From positions 1 to 7,407 of the forward strand of contig JAFSBJ010000238.1 in assembly GCA_017437345.1 (NCBI GenBank): a stretch of 7,407 bases of DNA. The letters are read 5' to 3'. A program made the translations under genes and the position numbers. Positions 1 to 5,687 of the stretch are shown here, piece after piece (within the stretch, counting starts at the first letter, position 1; each line of letters begins with the position of its first letter). Below the pieces are notes generated by a model. That model did not search any database, had not been told where the DNA came from, and saw only the letters and a program-made list of their open reading frames with translations. This DNA comes from Clostridia bacterium (lineage in GTDB: Bacteria > Bacillota_A > Clostridia > UMGS1810).

Positions 1-269
1 ACATCATAATCACCATAAACAGCAATTGTGATGTTTTTTAAAATAGCCTGTTTTATAAAGTCAACAGCTTTCTGCATATCTGTCATCAAAAATGGGTCAA
101 AAAACTGAGAATCGTCTTTTGAAATATAATGACCGATTTCTTCGTCACTTGTGATTCCGCGGTTTAAAATTACCGATGCAATAAGCGGTGAGATGTTAAA
201 TTTGTTGCTTACCTGCGAAACCTTTTCCATGTCGCATTCATGTATAATCCAATTTTTTGGTGTTAACAA
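1..269 (-). CDS. recJ: Single-stranded-DNA exonuclease RecJ, N-terminal part (cut by window edge)
   Basis: RecJ is a cytoplasmic 5'-3' single-strand DNA exonuclease of the DHH phosphoesterase family, used in recombination and repair. About 89 codons are visible. They carry the family's N-terminal features: a Trp close to the start (PKNWIIHECD), the segment LIASVILNRGITSDEEIGHY, then DPFLMTDMQKAV and finally VYGDYDV, the beginning of DHH motif I (normally GDYDVDG), where the window ends. The remaining several hundred residues lie outside. The start is uncertain. TTG at 269-267 has a GGGTG-like site six bases upstream and gives MLTPKNW. GTG at 278-276 is in the same frame, and an in-frame ATG at 230-228 would remove the conserved Trp. 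The gene is divergent from ptsH. Identification rests on family motifs recalled by eye and is firm; the exact start is not. Confidence 0.9.
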   Translation of the reverse strand, partial: MLTPKNWIIHECDMEKVSQVSNKFNISPLIASVILNRGITSDEEIGHYISKDDSQFFDPFLMTDMQKAVDFIKQAILKNITIAVYGDYD

Positions 270-313
270 TATCTGCACCCGCTTCTGTGTTTTGTTTTGA
301 AAATAATAAATTA

Positions 314-342
314 ATTATATCATTGTTTGTCTGTTTATGCAA
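314..342 (-). promoter_or_regulatory. Sigma-A promoter for recJ
   Basis: Read on the minus strand, TTGCAT (342-337) and a perfect TATAAT (319-314) are separated by 17 bases. Transcription would begin near 307, leaving a leader of about 30-40 bases before the recJ start. The spacing and -10 match are ideal; the -35 differs from consensus at two positions. Confidence 0.75.
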
Positions 343-455
343 GAGAATTATAAAAGCTCCGGGCAAAAATATATTGTTTTATAGTTGCTAAATAATCTAA
401 AAAATCTTATGTCGAATAAATAATTTGCACAAGTTTACCAAAATTACAATTGGCT

Positions 456-532
456 GTTGACTTTATGATTTTTTTTTAGTATTATATATGATATAAGTAA
501 GTTGGTAGGTTGACTTTTGATTTTTTTCTCAG
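456..532 (+). repeat. Two imperfect 24-base direct repeats containing the -35 box
   Basis: Bases 456-479 and 509-532 share the pattern GTTGACTTT, one variable base, then (T)GAT, a T-run and a terminal AG; the offset is 53 bases. The first copy supplies the -35 box and spacer of the ptsH promoter. The second lies in the ptsH leader and is followed by AATAAA (533-538), a poor -10, so it is probably not a working promoter. It may be a decayed duplicate or a protein-binding repeat. Confidence 0.6.
457..485 (+). promoter_or_regulatory. Sigma-A promoter for ptsH
   Basis: TTGACT (457-462) and TATTAT (480-485) are separated by exactly 17 bases, the second half of which is a run of nine T. The predicted start near 492 gives an untranslated leader of about 60 bases before the HPr ATG. 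Just upstream (439-453) is an imperfect palindrome with CCAA/TTGG ends, which may or may not be an operator. I see no clear catabolite-responsive element here. Confidence 0.75.
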
Positions 533-550
533 AATAAAAGGAGAGTTAAT

Positions 551-820
551 ATGATTATAAAAGAAGTTACAGTTCAAAATCAGGTTGGTTTACATGCTCG
601 CCCAGCCACATTTTTCATCCAGAGAGCTAATGAATATAAATCAACTATTTCAATTGCCCGTGATGAAAGAAAAGTAAATGCAAAAAGCCTTTTGGGTGTG
701 CTTTCCCTCGGTATCACCAAGGGAGTAACAATCACCTTGTCTGCCGAAGGAGCCGATGAACAGGAAGCGGTTGACGGACTCGTTGAACTCATCACATCCA
801 ATTTTGCTGAAATGGCTTAA
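551..820 (+). CDS. ptsH: Phosphocarrier protein HPr of the sugar phosphotransferase system
   Basis: HPr is the small cytoplasmic protein that takes phosphate from enzyme I and passes it to sugar-specific EIIA domains. The 89-residue length is typical. The catalytic histidine is His15 in VGLHARPA, with Arg17 beside it. Ser46 lies in VNAKSLLGVLSLG, the site that HPr kinase/phosphorylase modifies in Gram-positive bacteria, allowing HPr to act as a corepressor with CcpA. His15 argues against the Crh paralogue, which has Gln there. The ATG is preceded by AAAGGAGAG (538-545) at a suitable distance. The gene has its own promoter and terminator, so it is probably transcribed alone. No enzyme I, EII or hprK is present in the window, so its actual partners cannot be seen here. 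Confidence 0.95.
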   Translation: MIIKEVTVQNQVGLHARPATFFIQRANEYKSTISIARDERKVNAKSLLGVLSLGITKGVTITLSAEGADEQEAVDGLVELITSNFAEMA

Positions 821-831
821 TAAGCTTTTAC

Positions 832-859
832 CCCTGCATAAATAATGCAGGGTTTTTTT
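832..859 (+). terminator. Intrinsic terminator after ptsH
   Basis: CCCTGCAT (832-839) pairs perfectly with ATGCAGGG (845-852) around the five-base loop AAATA, followed by seven T (853-859). It starts 11 bases after the ptsH stop codon and separates ptsH from uvrC. Confidence 0.9.
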
Positions 860-884
860 CTACTAAAATGCATACAACAGAAAT

Positions 885-891
885 GAGGTGA
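885..891 (+). promoter_or_regulatory. Ribosome binding site that decides the uvrC start
   Basis: GAGGTGA matches the extended Shine-Dalgarno core and sits eight bases before ATG at 900. The in-frame GTG at 888 lies inside this site, so it is the ribosome binding site and not the start codon. Confidence 0.8.
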
Positions 892-899
892 CGCGGTTT

Positions 900-2741
900 A
901 TGAACGATATAGAAGAAAAATTAAAAACTCTTCCTGAAAAAAGCGGAGTATATATAATGAAAAATGCTGAAGGTAAGATTATTTATGTTGGAAAAGCAAA
1001 GATTCTCAAAAACCGTGTGCGCCAGTATTTCAAAGGCAATAAACACACAACCAAAGTCAGAAAAATGGTTGAAAATATTCACGATTTTGAATATATAATA
1101 ACCGATAGTGAGCAGGAAGCTCTCATTCTGGAAAATAATCTCATAAAAGAGAATATGCCAAAATACAATATTCTTTTAAAAGACGATAAAACCTATCCGT
1201 TTATAAAAATAACCACAAACGAAGATTTTCCACGGGTGTTTATGACAAGAAGAGTAATCCGTGATGGTGCAAAATATTTTGGACCGTATTGCAGCAATTT
1301 CAATTTAAAAGAAGTTCTTGAAATAATATCCGATGTTTTCCCTTTGAGAAAATGTAAAAAACAGCTTTTTTCAGATGACCTAAATGACCGCCCCTGCCTT
1401 TATCATCAGATGGGCAAATGTCCGGGTGTGTGCTGCGGGAATGTGTCGAAAGCACAATATATGCAAACCGTTAAAGATATTATATCTTTTTTAAATGGCA
1501 ATTATGATGGAGTAATAGCAAAGCTTCGTCAGAAAATGTTAAAAGCCGCCGACGATATGGATTTTGAATCTGCTGCAGCTTTTCGCGACAGAATAAATTC
1601 TGTCTCTATGCTTGGTCAAAAACAAAAAATCGTATCTGCCACAGGCTCCGACTGCGACGCGGTAGCTCTCTACAGTGCCAATGATATAAGCTGCGTTGTT
1701 GTTTTTTTTATCCGCTTAGGTAAAATTGTGGGAGAGGAGCATTATTTTCTTTCCGGCACCGACGATTTGTCAGGCGGCGATGTGCTCTCTGATTTTATAT
1801 CTCAGTATTACGAAAACTCATCATTTATTCCGAATCAGCTTTATCTTCAATATGAAATTCCCGAAACTGAGCTTGTTGAAAGCTGGCTTTCGTCAAAAAC
1901 AGGTCGCCAGGTAAAAATAAGCGTTCCGAAAATAGGGGACAAACTAAAGCTTATAAATATGATTGCTGCCAATGCAAAAAAACAGCATAGCGAGCGTGAA
2001 CTTAAAATAATGAGAGACATTTCATTTAAGGATAATGCCCTGACAGAACTCAGGAAGCTTTTGTCTCTTAATAAAGCACCAATGAATATAGAAGCATACG
2101 ACATCTCCAATATGTCAGGTAAAGCCAAAGTTGGCGCAATGGTTACCTATACTAATGGTAAGCCAAATAAAGAAAAATATCGCAATTTTAAAATCAAATA
2201 TGTTGTAGGGCAGGATGACTATGCCTGTATGAAGGAAGTTATTTCCCGAAGAATAGAGCGTGGTCTTTCAGAAAAAGAAAAAGCAAAAGACTCAGGTTTT
2301 CTTCCTTTTCCTGATGTTATCCTTTTTGATGGCGGAAAAGGTCATGTCGACACCATTTCTCCCCTTGTGGAATCATATGGCCTTGGCATACCGGTTTTTG
2401 GCATAGTAAAAGATAACAAACATCGAACCGAAGGTCTTATTTCCAAAACCGGAAAGGTTGATGTTGATAAATCCTCTGATGCATTTATGCTTCTTACAAA
2501 TATTCAGGATGAAATGCACCGCCGGGCAATAACATATCACCGCAGTCTCCGTCAGGGTTCTGCCCTCAAAACAGAGCTGAGAGAAATAAAAGGAGTTGGC
2601 GAAAAAAAGGCGAAGCTTCTTCTTAAAGCTTTCAGAAGTGTCAAAAGAATAAAGGATGCCACCTATGAAGAAATAGAAGCAGTAGAAGGAATAGATAAAA
2701 ACACTGCAAAAAATGTATTCACTTATTTTAATGGCAGGTAA
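900..2741 (+). CDS. uvrC: UvrABC excinuclease subunit C
   Basis: UvrC makes both incisions around bulky DNA lesions after UvrA/UvrB loading. The 613-residue product is of normal length and has every expected domain. An N-terminal GIY-YIG nuclease (about 12-95) has GVY at 16-18, IIYVGKA at 27-33, Arg39 and Glu78. Four cysteines at 152, 166, 174 and 178 match the spacing of the iron-sulphur cluster ligands known in E. coli UvrC, with an extra Cys at 179. A UVR (UvrB-binding) motif lies at about 205-240. The RNase H-like C-terminal nuclease has Asp401 (AYDISN), Asp477 (LFDGGKGH) and His540 (DEMHRRAI). A tandem helix-hairpin-helix covers about 560-613 (LREIKGVGEKKAK and EAVEGIDKNTAK). The start is ATG 900, because the upstream in-frame GTG lies inside the ribosome binding site. 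No strong promoter is visible between the ptsH terminator and the start; TAAAAT at 864-869 is a possible weak -10, otherwise read-through from ptsH is needed. Confidence 0.97.
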   Translation: MNDIEEKLKTLPEKSGVYIMKNAEGKIIYVGKAKILKNRVRQYFKGNKHTTKVRKMVENIHDFEYIITDSEQEALILENNLIKENMPKYNILLKDDKTYPFIKITTNEDFPRVFMTRRVIRDGAKYFGPYCSNFNLKEVLEIISDVFPLRKCKKQLFSDDLNDRPCLYHQMGKCPGVCCGNVSKAQYMQTVKDIISFLNGNYDGVIAKLRQKMLKAADDMDFESAAAFRDRINSVSMLGQKQKIVSATGSDCDAVALYSANDISCVVVFFIRLGKIVGEEHYFLSGTDDLSGGDVLSDFISQYYENSSFIPNQLYLQYEIPETELVESWLSSKTGRQVKISVPKIGDKLKLINMIAANAKKQHSERELKIMRDISFKDNALTELRKLLSLNKAPMNIEAYDISNMSGKAKVGAMVTYTNGKPNKEKYRNFKIKYVVGQDDYACMKEVISRRIERGLSEKEKAKDSGFLPFPDVILFDGGKGHVDTISPLVESYGLGIPVFGIVKDNKHRTEGLISKTGKVDVDKSSDAFMLLTNIQDEMHRRAITYHRSLRQGSALKTELREIKGVGEKKAKLLLKAFRSVKRIKDATYEEIEAVEGIDKNTAKNVFTYFNGR

Positions 2742-2749
2742 TCTGACTC

Positions 2750-2778
2750 TTGATTTTTCACTTGGTTTGAGTTACAAT
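2750..2778 (+). promoter_or_regulatory. Likely sigma-A promoter for the acyl-CoA ligase gene
   Basis: TTGATT (2750-2755) and TACAAT (2773-2778) have a 17-base spacer. An overlapping TATAAT at 2778-2783 could serve instead with a poorer -35. There is no terminator after uvrC, so read-through from uvrC into the ligase gene is also possible. Confidence 0.55.
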
Positions 2779-2821
2779 ATAATTTAATTGATTTATTTCC
2801 AAAGAAAGAAGGTATATAAAA

Positions 2822-4456
2822 GTGCCTATAATAAATTACCTTAAGAAAAATGCTGAAAAATATCCAAACCAGACAGCTCTTGTTGAAATAAACCCTGAGG
2901 TAAGGGAAGTAAGAAGAGTAACCTGGAAGGAATATGAACTCATAGAGCCCGGTTATTCTCAGGAATACCGCAGAGAAATCACCTGGGGCGTTTTTGAAGA
3001 AAAGGCAAACAGATGTGCTAATCTTTTGATGAGCCGCGGAATAAAAAAAGGCGATAAAGTCGGAATACTTATGATGAATTGCCTTGAATGGCTTCCGATT
3101 TATTTCGGAATTCTTAAATCAGGTGCTCTTGCAGTGCCCATCAATTTCCGCTTTACTTCTGATGAAATTAAATACTGTCTTGATCTTGCCGATGTTGATG
3201 CACTCTTTTTTGGTCCCGAGTTTGTTGGCAGAATGGAAGAAATATATGATTCTATCCCCGATGTAAAAATTCTTTTCTATGTTGGTGATGGTTGTCCGTC
3301 GTTTACAGAAAACTATCTCCACCTTGCCACCAATTTCTCAAGTATGGCTCCCGATGTTCAGCTCACCGATGAAGACGATGCTGCCATCTATTTTTCATCA
3401 GGTACAACGGGATTTCCAAAAGCAATACTCCATAACCACGAAAGTCTTATGCATGCTGCAATTGTTGAGCAAAAGCATCATAATCAGACTCATGAGGATG
3501 TATTTCTGTGTATACCCCCTCTTTACCACACCGGTGCCAAGATGCATTGGTTTGGTTCTTTAGTGTCAGGTAGCCGCGCAGTTCTCTTAAAGGGTGTCAA
3601 ACCAAAAACAATTATGGAAGCTGTTTCCAATGAAAAATGCTCAATCGTATGGCTTCTTGTGCCCTGGGCTCAGGATATTTTAGATGCTATTGATAGCGGC
3701 GAAATAGATCTTTCCGGCTATTCTCTTTCACAGTGGCGTCTTATGCATATAGGCGCTCAGCCTGTTCCCCCATCACTCATAAAACGCTGGAAGGCAATCT
3801 TCCCTGACCATGATTACGACACAAACTATGGTCTTTCCGAATCAATAGGTCCCGGTTCTGTTCATCTTGGAATTGAAAATGTACATAAAGTAGGTGCCAT
3901 CGGTAAAGCAGGCTATGGTTGGGAAACCAAGATTATAAATCCCGACGGCAGCTCCGTTTCCAGAGGTGATGTTGGAGAGTTGGCTGTTAAAGGTCCCGGT
4001 GTTATGACCTGCTACTATAAAGATGAAAAAGCAACCGCTGAAGTTCTTCACGATGGTTGGCTCTACACAGGCGATATGGCTATGGAGGATGAAGATGGAT
4101 TTATCTATCTTGTTGACAGAAAGAAAGATGTTATCATAAGCGGAGGCGAAAATCTTTACCCCGTTCAGATAGAAGACTTCCTGCGAGCTCACGATGCAAT
4201 AAACGATGTTGCTGTAATAGGTCTTCCCGATAGCCGACTTGGCGAAATAGCTGCAGCAATTATTCAGATAAAGGAAGGTGCAGTATGCACTGAAGATGAC
4301 ATCAACGAATTTTGCAGAAAGCTTCCACGATACAAAAGACCTCACAAAATCATTTTTGCCGATGTTCCACGAAATGCAACAGGCAAAATCGAAAAGCCAA
4401 AGCTTCGTGAAATCTACTGCGGTGAAAGTCTGGTTGCAACCCAGATTAAATCATAA
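2822..4456 (+). CDS. AMP-forming acyl-CoA synthetase/ligase (class I adenylate-forming enzyme)
   Basis: Enzymes of this superfamily activate a carboxylic acid with ATP to an acyl-adenylate and normally transfer it to coenzyme A. The 544-residue product has the canonical motifs in order: the ATP loop YFSSGTTGFPKA (190-201), IPPLYHTG (231-238), NYGLSES (335-341), YTGD (415-418), the hinge and following DRKKDVIISGGENLYP (432-447), and the C-terminal GKIEKPKL with catalytic Lys522. It is therefore intact and probably active. The start is GTG, preceded by AAGAAGG, giving MPIINYLKKNAEKYP, a usual N-terminus. Oddly, two similar stretches occur close together near the N-terminus, RRVTWKEYE (31-39) and RREITWGVFEEKANR (50-64); the second is the usual family element. 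I think this is a subfamily trait, not an assembly error. The substrate (fatty, aromatic or other acid) cannot be read from the sequence. No signal peptide or membrane segment is seen. It probably shares a transcript with the gene 35 bases downstream. Confidence 0.9.
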   Translation: MPIINYLKKNAEKYPNQTALVEINPEVREVRRVTWKEYELIEPGYSQEYRREITWGVFEEKANRCANLLMSRGIKKGDKVGILMMNCLEWLPIYFGILKSGALAVPINFRFTSDEIKYCLDLADVDALFFGPEFVGRMEEIYDSIPDVKILFYVGDGCPSFTENYLHLATNFSSMAPDVQLTDEDDAAIYFSSGTTGFPKAILHNHESLMHAAIVEQKHHNQTHEDVFLCIPPLYHTGAKMHWFGSLVSGSRAVLLKGVKPKTIMEAVSNEKCSIVWLLVPWAQDILDAIDSGEIDLSGYSLSQWRLMHIGAQPVPPSLIKRWKAIFPDHDYDTNYGLSESIGPGSVHLGIENVHKVGAIGKAGYGWETKIINPDGSSVSRGDVGELAVKGPGVMTCYYKDEKATAEVLHDGWLYTGDMAMEDEDGFIYLVDRKKDVIISGGENLYPVQIEDFLRAHDAINDVAVIGLPDSRLGEIAAAIIQIKEGAVCTEDDINEFCRKLPRYKRPHKIIFADVPRNATGKIEKPKLREIYCGESLVATQIKS

Positions 4457-4479
4457 TAAAAAATCCCCACAAAATCTGC

Positions 4480-4486
4480 GAGGTGA
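4480..4486 (+). promoter_or_regulatory. Ribosome binding site that decides the start of the 181-residue gene
   Basis: GAGGTGA is five bases before ATG 4492. An in-frame GTG at 4483 is part of this site and so is unlikely to be the start. Confidence 0.75.
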
Positions 4487-4491
4487 AAATT

Positions 4492-5037
4492 ATGACAGCA
4501 AAGGAAATTCAGAAAATCATAAAAAATCAAAATAATAAAATCATAGAAGCTGTAAGAAGCGAGGTTGACGAAATGTCAATGCTTCTCTCTCCCGAGTATC
4601 AGGGAGCAGAGCTTTTATGCGCAAAGTTTGTTTCCGATTTTGCCATCGATGGCTATAGACTTATAAGAAGCAAATATATAAGTGAAATAATAACCGGCGA
4701 AAAAAATGAAACTCTGTCGTTTTTTAATCACATATATAGTAAAGAAAATCTGGGTAGCTATCCATCCTGCCCTTATACCTCCGACACCTTCCGCGGGCTT
4801 TTTGAGAAGCTTGCAAAATCAGGAGAAGCGGTAACTGTTGAGTGTAATTTTGAAGAAGCAATAGACTATTACTTTGGAAAAGTAACTGACCTCACAGGTA
4901 ATCTTGCCACAATGCAGTGCTTTGACGGATCCGGTGTTCTTTTTAAAGATAAGGTAAGAGTTAATCTGGATTTCGTATCTATGGTAACAATAGGAGATCG
5001 CTATACCAAAACTATGGCAAAATATATTAAATGGTGA
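4492..5037 (+). CDS. Unrecognised 181-residue protein, probably co-transcribed with the acyl-CoA ligase
   Basis: I cannot assign a function. The start is ATG 4492, five bases after GAGGTGA. The N-terminal part (about 1-85) looks helical and charged, with EIQKIIKNQNNKIIEAVRSEV followed by a mixed segment. The C-terminal part (about 112-181) looks beta-rich: AVTVECNFEEAIDYYFGKVT, then MQCFDGSGVLFKDKVRVNLD, ending FVSMVTIGDRYTKTMAKYI. This second half resembles the strand pattern of small SH3/Sm-like barrels seen in many unannotated Firmicutes proteins, but that is only an impression. Cysteines occur at 43, 93, 118 and 143 with no metal-site pattern. There is no signal peptide or membrane helix, so it is probably cytoplasmic. 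The 35-base gap from the ligase has no terminator or promoter, which supports an operon, and a strong terminator follows immediately. A role linked to the ligase is only suggested by position. Confidence 0.8.
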   Translation: MTAKEIQKIIKNQNNKIIEAVRSEVDEMSMLLSPEYQGAELLCAKFVSDFAIDGYRLIRSKYISEIITGEKNETLSFFNHIYSKENLGSYPSCPYTSDTFRGLFEKLAKSGEAVTVECNFEEAIDYYFGKVTDLTGNLATMQCFDGSGVLFKDKVRVNLDFVSMVTIGDRYTKTMAKYIKW

Positions 5038-5080
5038 AAAGCACCCCTGACTTCAATATGAAATCAGGGGTGCTTTTTTT
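5037..5080 (+). terminator. Strong intrinsic terminator closing the ligase operon
   Basis: AAAAGCACCCCTGA (5037-5050) pairs perfectly with TCAGGGGTGCTTTT (5064-5077); TTCA/TGAA inside the loop can extend the hairpin. Seven T end at 5080. The A-run overlapping the stop codon on the other side would also allow termination of minus-strand transcripts. Confidence 0.92.
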
Positions 5081-5198
5081 AAAACCATAATATAATTTTA
5101 TCATATAAAAATACGGTTTGTAAACACTAACTTTTAAAAATTTTAAAATTTCTATTTCTCCCACAAAAACCAAGCCTTAATTTTTGATATTTTGCCGA

Positions 5199-5227
5199 TT
5201 GTAAATATGGGATTTATTTGCTAAACT
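5199..5227 (+). promoter_or_regulatory. Extended -10 promoter of the putative RNA gene
   Basis: TTGTAA (5199-5204) and TAAACT (5222-5227) have a 17-base spacer, and TG at 5219-5220 supplies an extended -10 (TGCTAAACT). Transcription should start near 5233-5236. The AT-rich stretch 5081-5198, with A/T runs, could act as an upstream activating region; I see no gene in it. CTAAAC (5221-5226), overlapping the -10, is repeated inverted as GTTTAG (5251-5256), a possible operator or hairpin. Confidence 0.65.
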
Positions 5228-5233
5228 ATAGGT

Positions 5234-5621
5234 GAACAAAAGAAAGAGAGGTTTAGTCCAATGAGAAAGTAACCCCCGTCTTTATCAAAATTAAATATGC
5301 CGGCCTGAACATAGAAAAAACACGGCGGTGTAACGCTTGATATAGATTTCCGTAGTAAAAGAAGGGAGATAGAATTCAGGCAGAAATATTTAAGCTTTGA
5401 ATAAGGACACAACAAAAAAATAACCCGTCTTTGTAAAAAAAGATAAGCATCCCGGATATAGTCTCATCCGCTTAAGGAAAATAAGTTAAAATATCTGAAG
5501 TGGTGTTGTGATTGGAGCAGTTCAGACGGAGAATGTGAGGATAACAAAAGATGTTAGATATCAAAATTGAAAATTAATAACCCTTGATTGCAAGAAGGAG
5601 GCAGTCAAGGGTTATTTTTTT
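5234..5621 (+). ncRNA. Putative structured non-coding RNA of about 385 nt (no family recognised)
   Basis: Between a good promoter and a strong terminator lies about 340 bases with no credible coding frame: the reading frames are short, stop-bounded and lack usable starts. Several pairings can be drawn: GCCTGAA 5303-5309 with TTCAGGC 5375-5381; a bulged hairpin with TAAG 5444-5447 plus CGGAT 5453-5457 against ATCCGCTTA 5466-5474; CACAAC 5408-5413 with GTTGTG 5505-5510; CCGTCT 5276-5281 (or its second copy 5425-5430) with AGACGG 5524-5529; TTGATAT 5337-5343 with ATATCAA 5558-5564. Two units starting at the boxes at 5270 and 5421 share order and landmarks (TAACCC, GTCTTT, ATAG, TTCAG) and may be an old tandem duplication. 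It does not show the signature sequences of tmRNA, RNase P RNA, SRP RNA or a T-box leader. Alternatives are a long attenuated leader for the small ORF at 5688, or a decayed gene. The existence of a transcript is inferred, not shown. Confidence 0.55.
5576..5621 (+). terminator. Intrinsic terminator of the putative RNA
   Basis: Bases 5576-5591 pair with 5601-5616 over 16 positions (one G-T wobble), with the nine-base loop AAGAAGGAG and a run of seven T at 5615-5621. The loop plus the first stem base spells AAGGAGG (5595-5601), an exact Shine-Dalgarno sequence with no start codon at a usable distance behind it. The left arm begins with AATAACCC, which also occurs at 5419-5426. Confidence 0.9.
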
Positions 5622-5687
5622 GCGTTTTACTGGTATCCAAAGTCGTTTCATTGAATATACTATTCATTATGAAAGGATGAGATACCG

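Noticed and set aside
551..820. Crh, the catabolite-repression paralogue of HPr
   Set aside because: Residue 15 is His, as in true phosphocarrier HPr, not Gln.
888..899. GTG at 888 as the uvrC start
   Set aside because: It is part of the GAGGTGA ribosome binding site, and UvrC proteins normally begin at the residue encoded by ATG 900.
3842..4345. A 167-codon minus-strand frame inside the acyl-CoA ligase gene
   Set aside because: It is a shadow of a gene with clear motifs throughout; it has no ribosome binding site and an improbable protein composition.
5221..5415. A 64-codon minus-strand frame across the promoter and first half of the RNA region
   Set aside because: It has no ribosome binding site, lies antisense to a good promoter and has unremarkable composition; chance frame.
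5257..5554. Short protein-like reading frames inside the putative RNA (for example 5257-5337, 5424-5486 and 5462-5554, the last Cys-rich)
   Set aside because: Each is bounded by stops, only about 21-31 codons long and lacks a start codon. Joining them needs several frameshifts. A decayed gene cannot be fully excluded, but the promoter, terminator and pairings fit an RNA better.
5234..5621. tmRNA, RNase P RNA, SRP RNA or T-box leader
   Set aside because: No CCA end or tag ORF, no GAGGAAAGTCC-type core, no SRP tetraloop region and no T-box GGTGG/antiterminator sequence were found.
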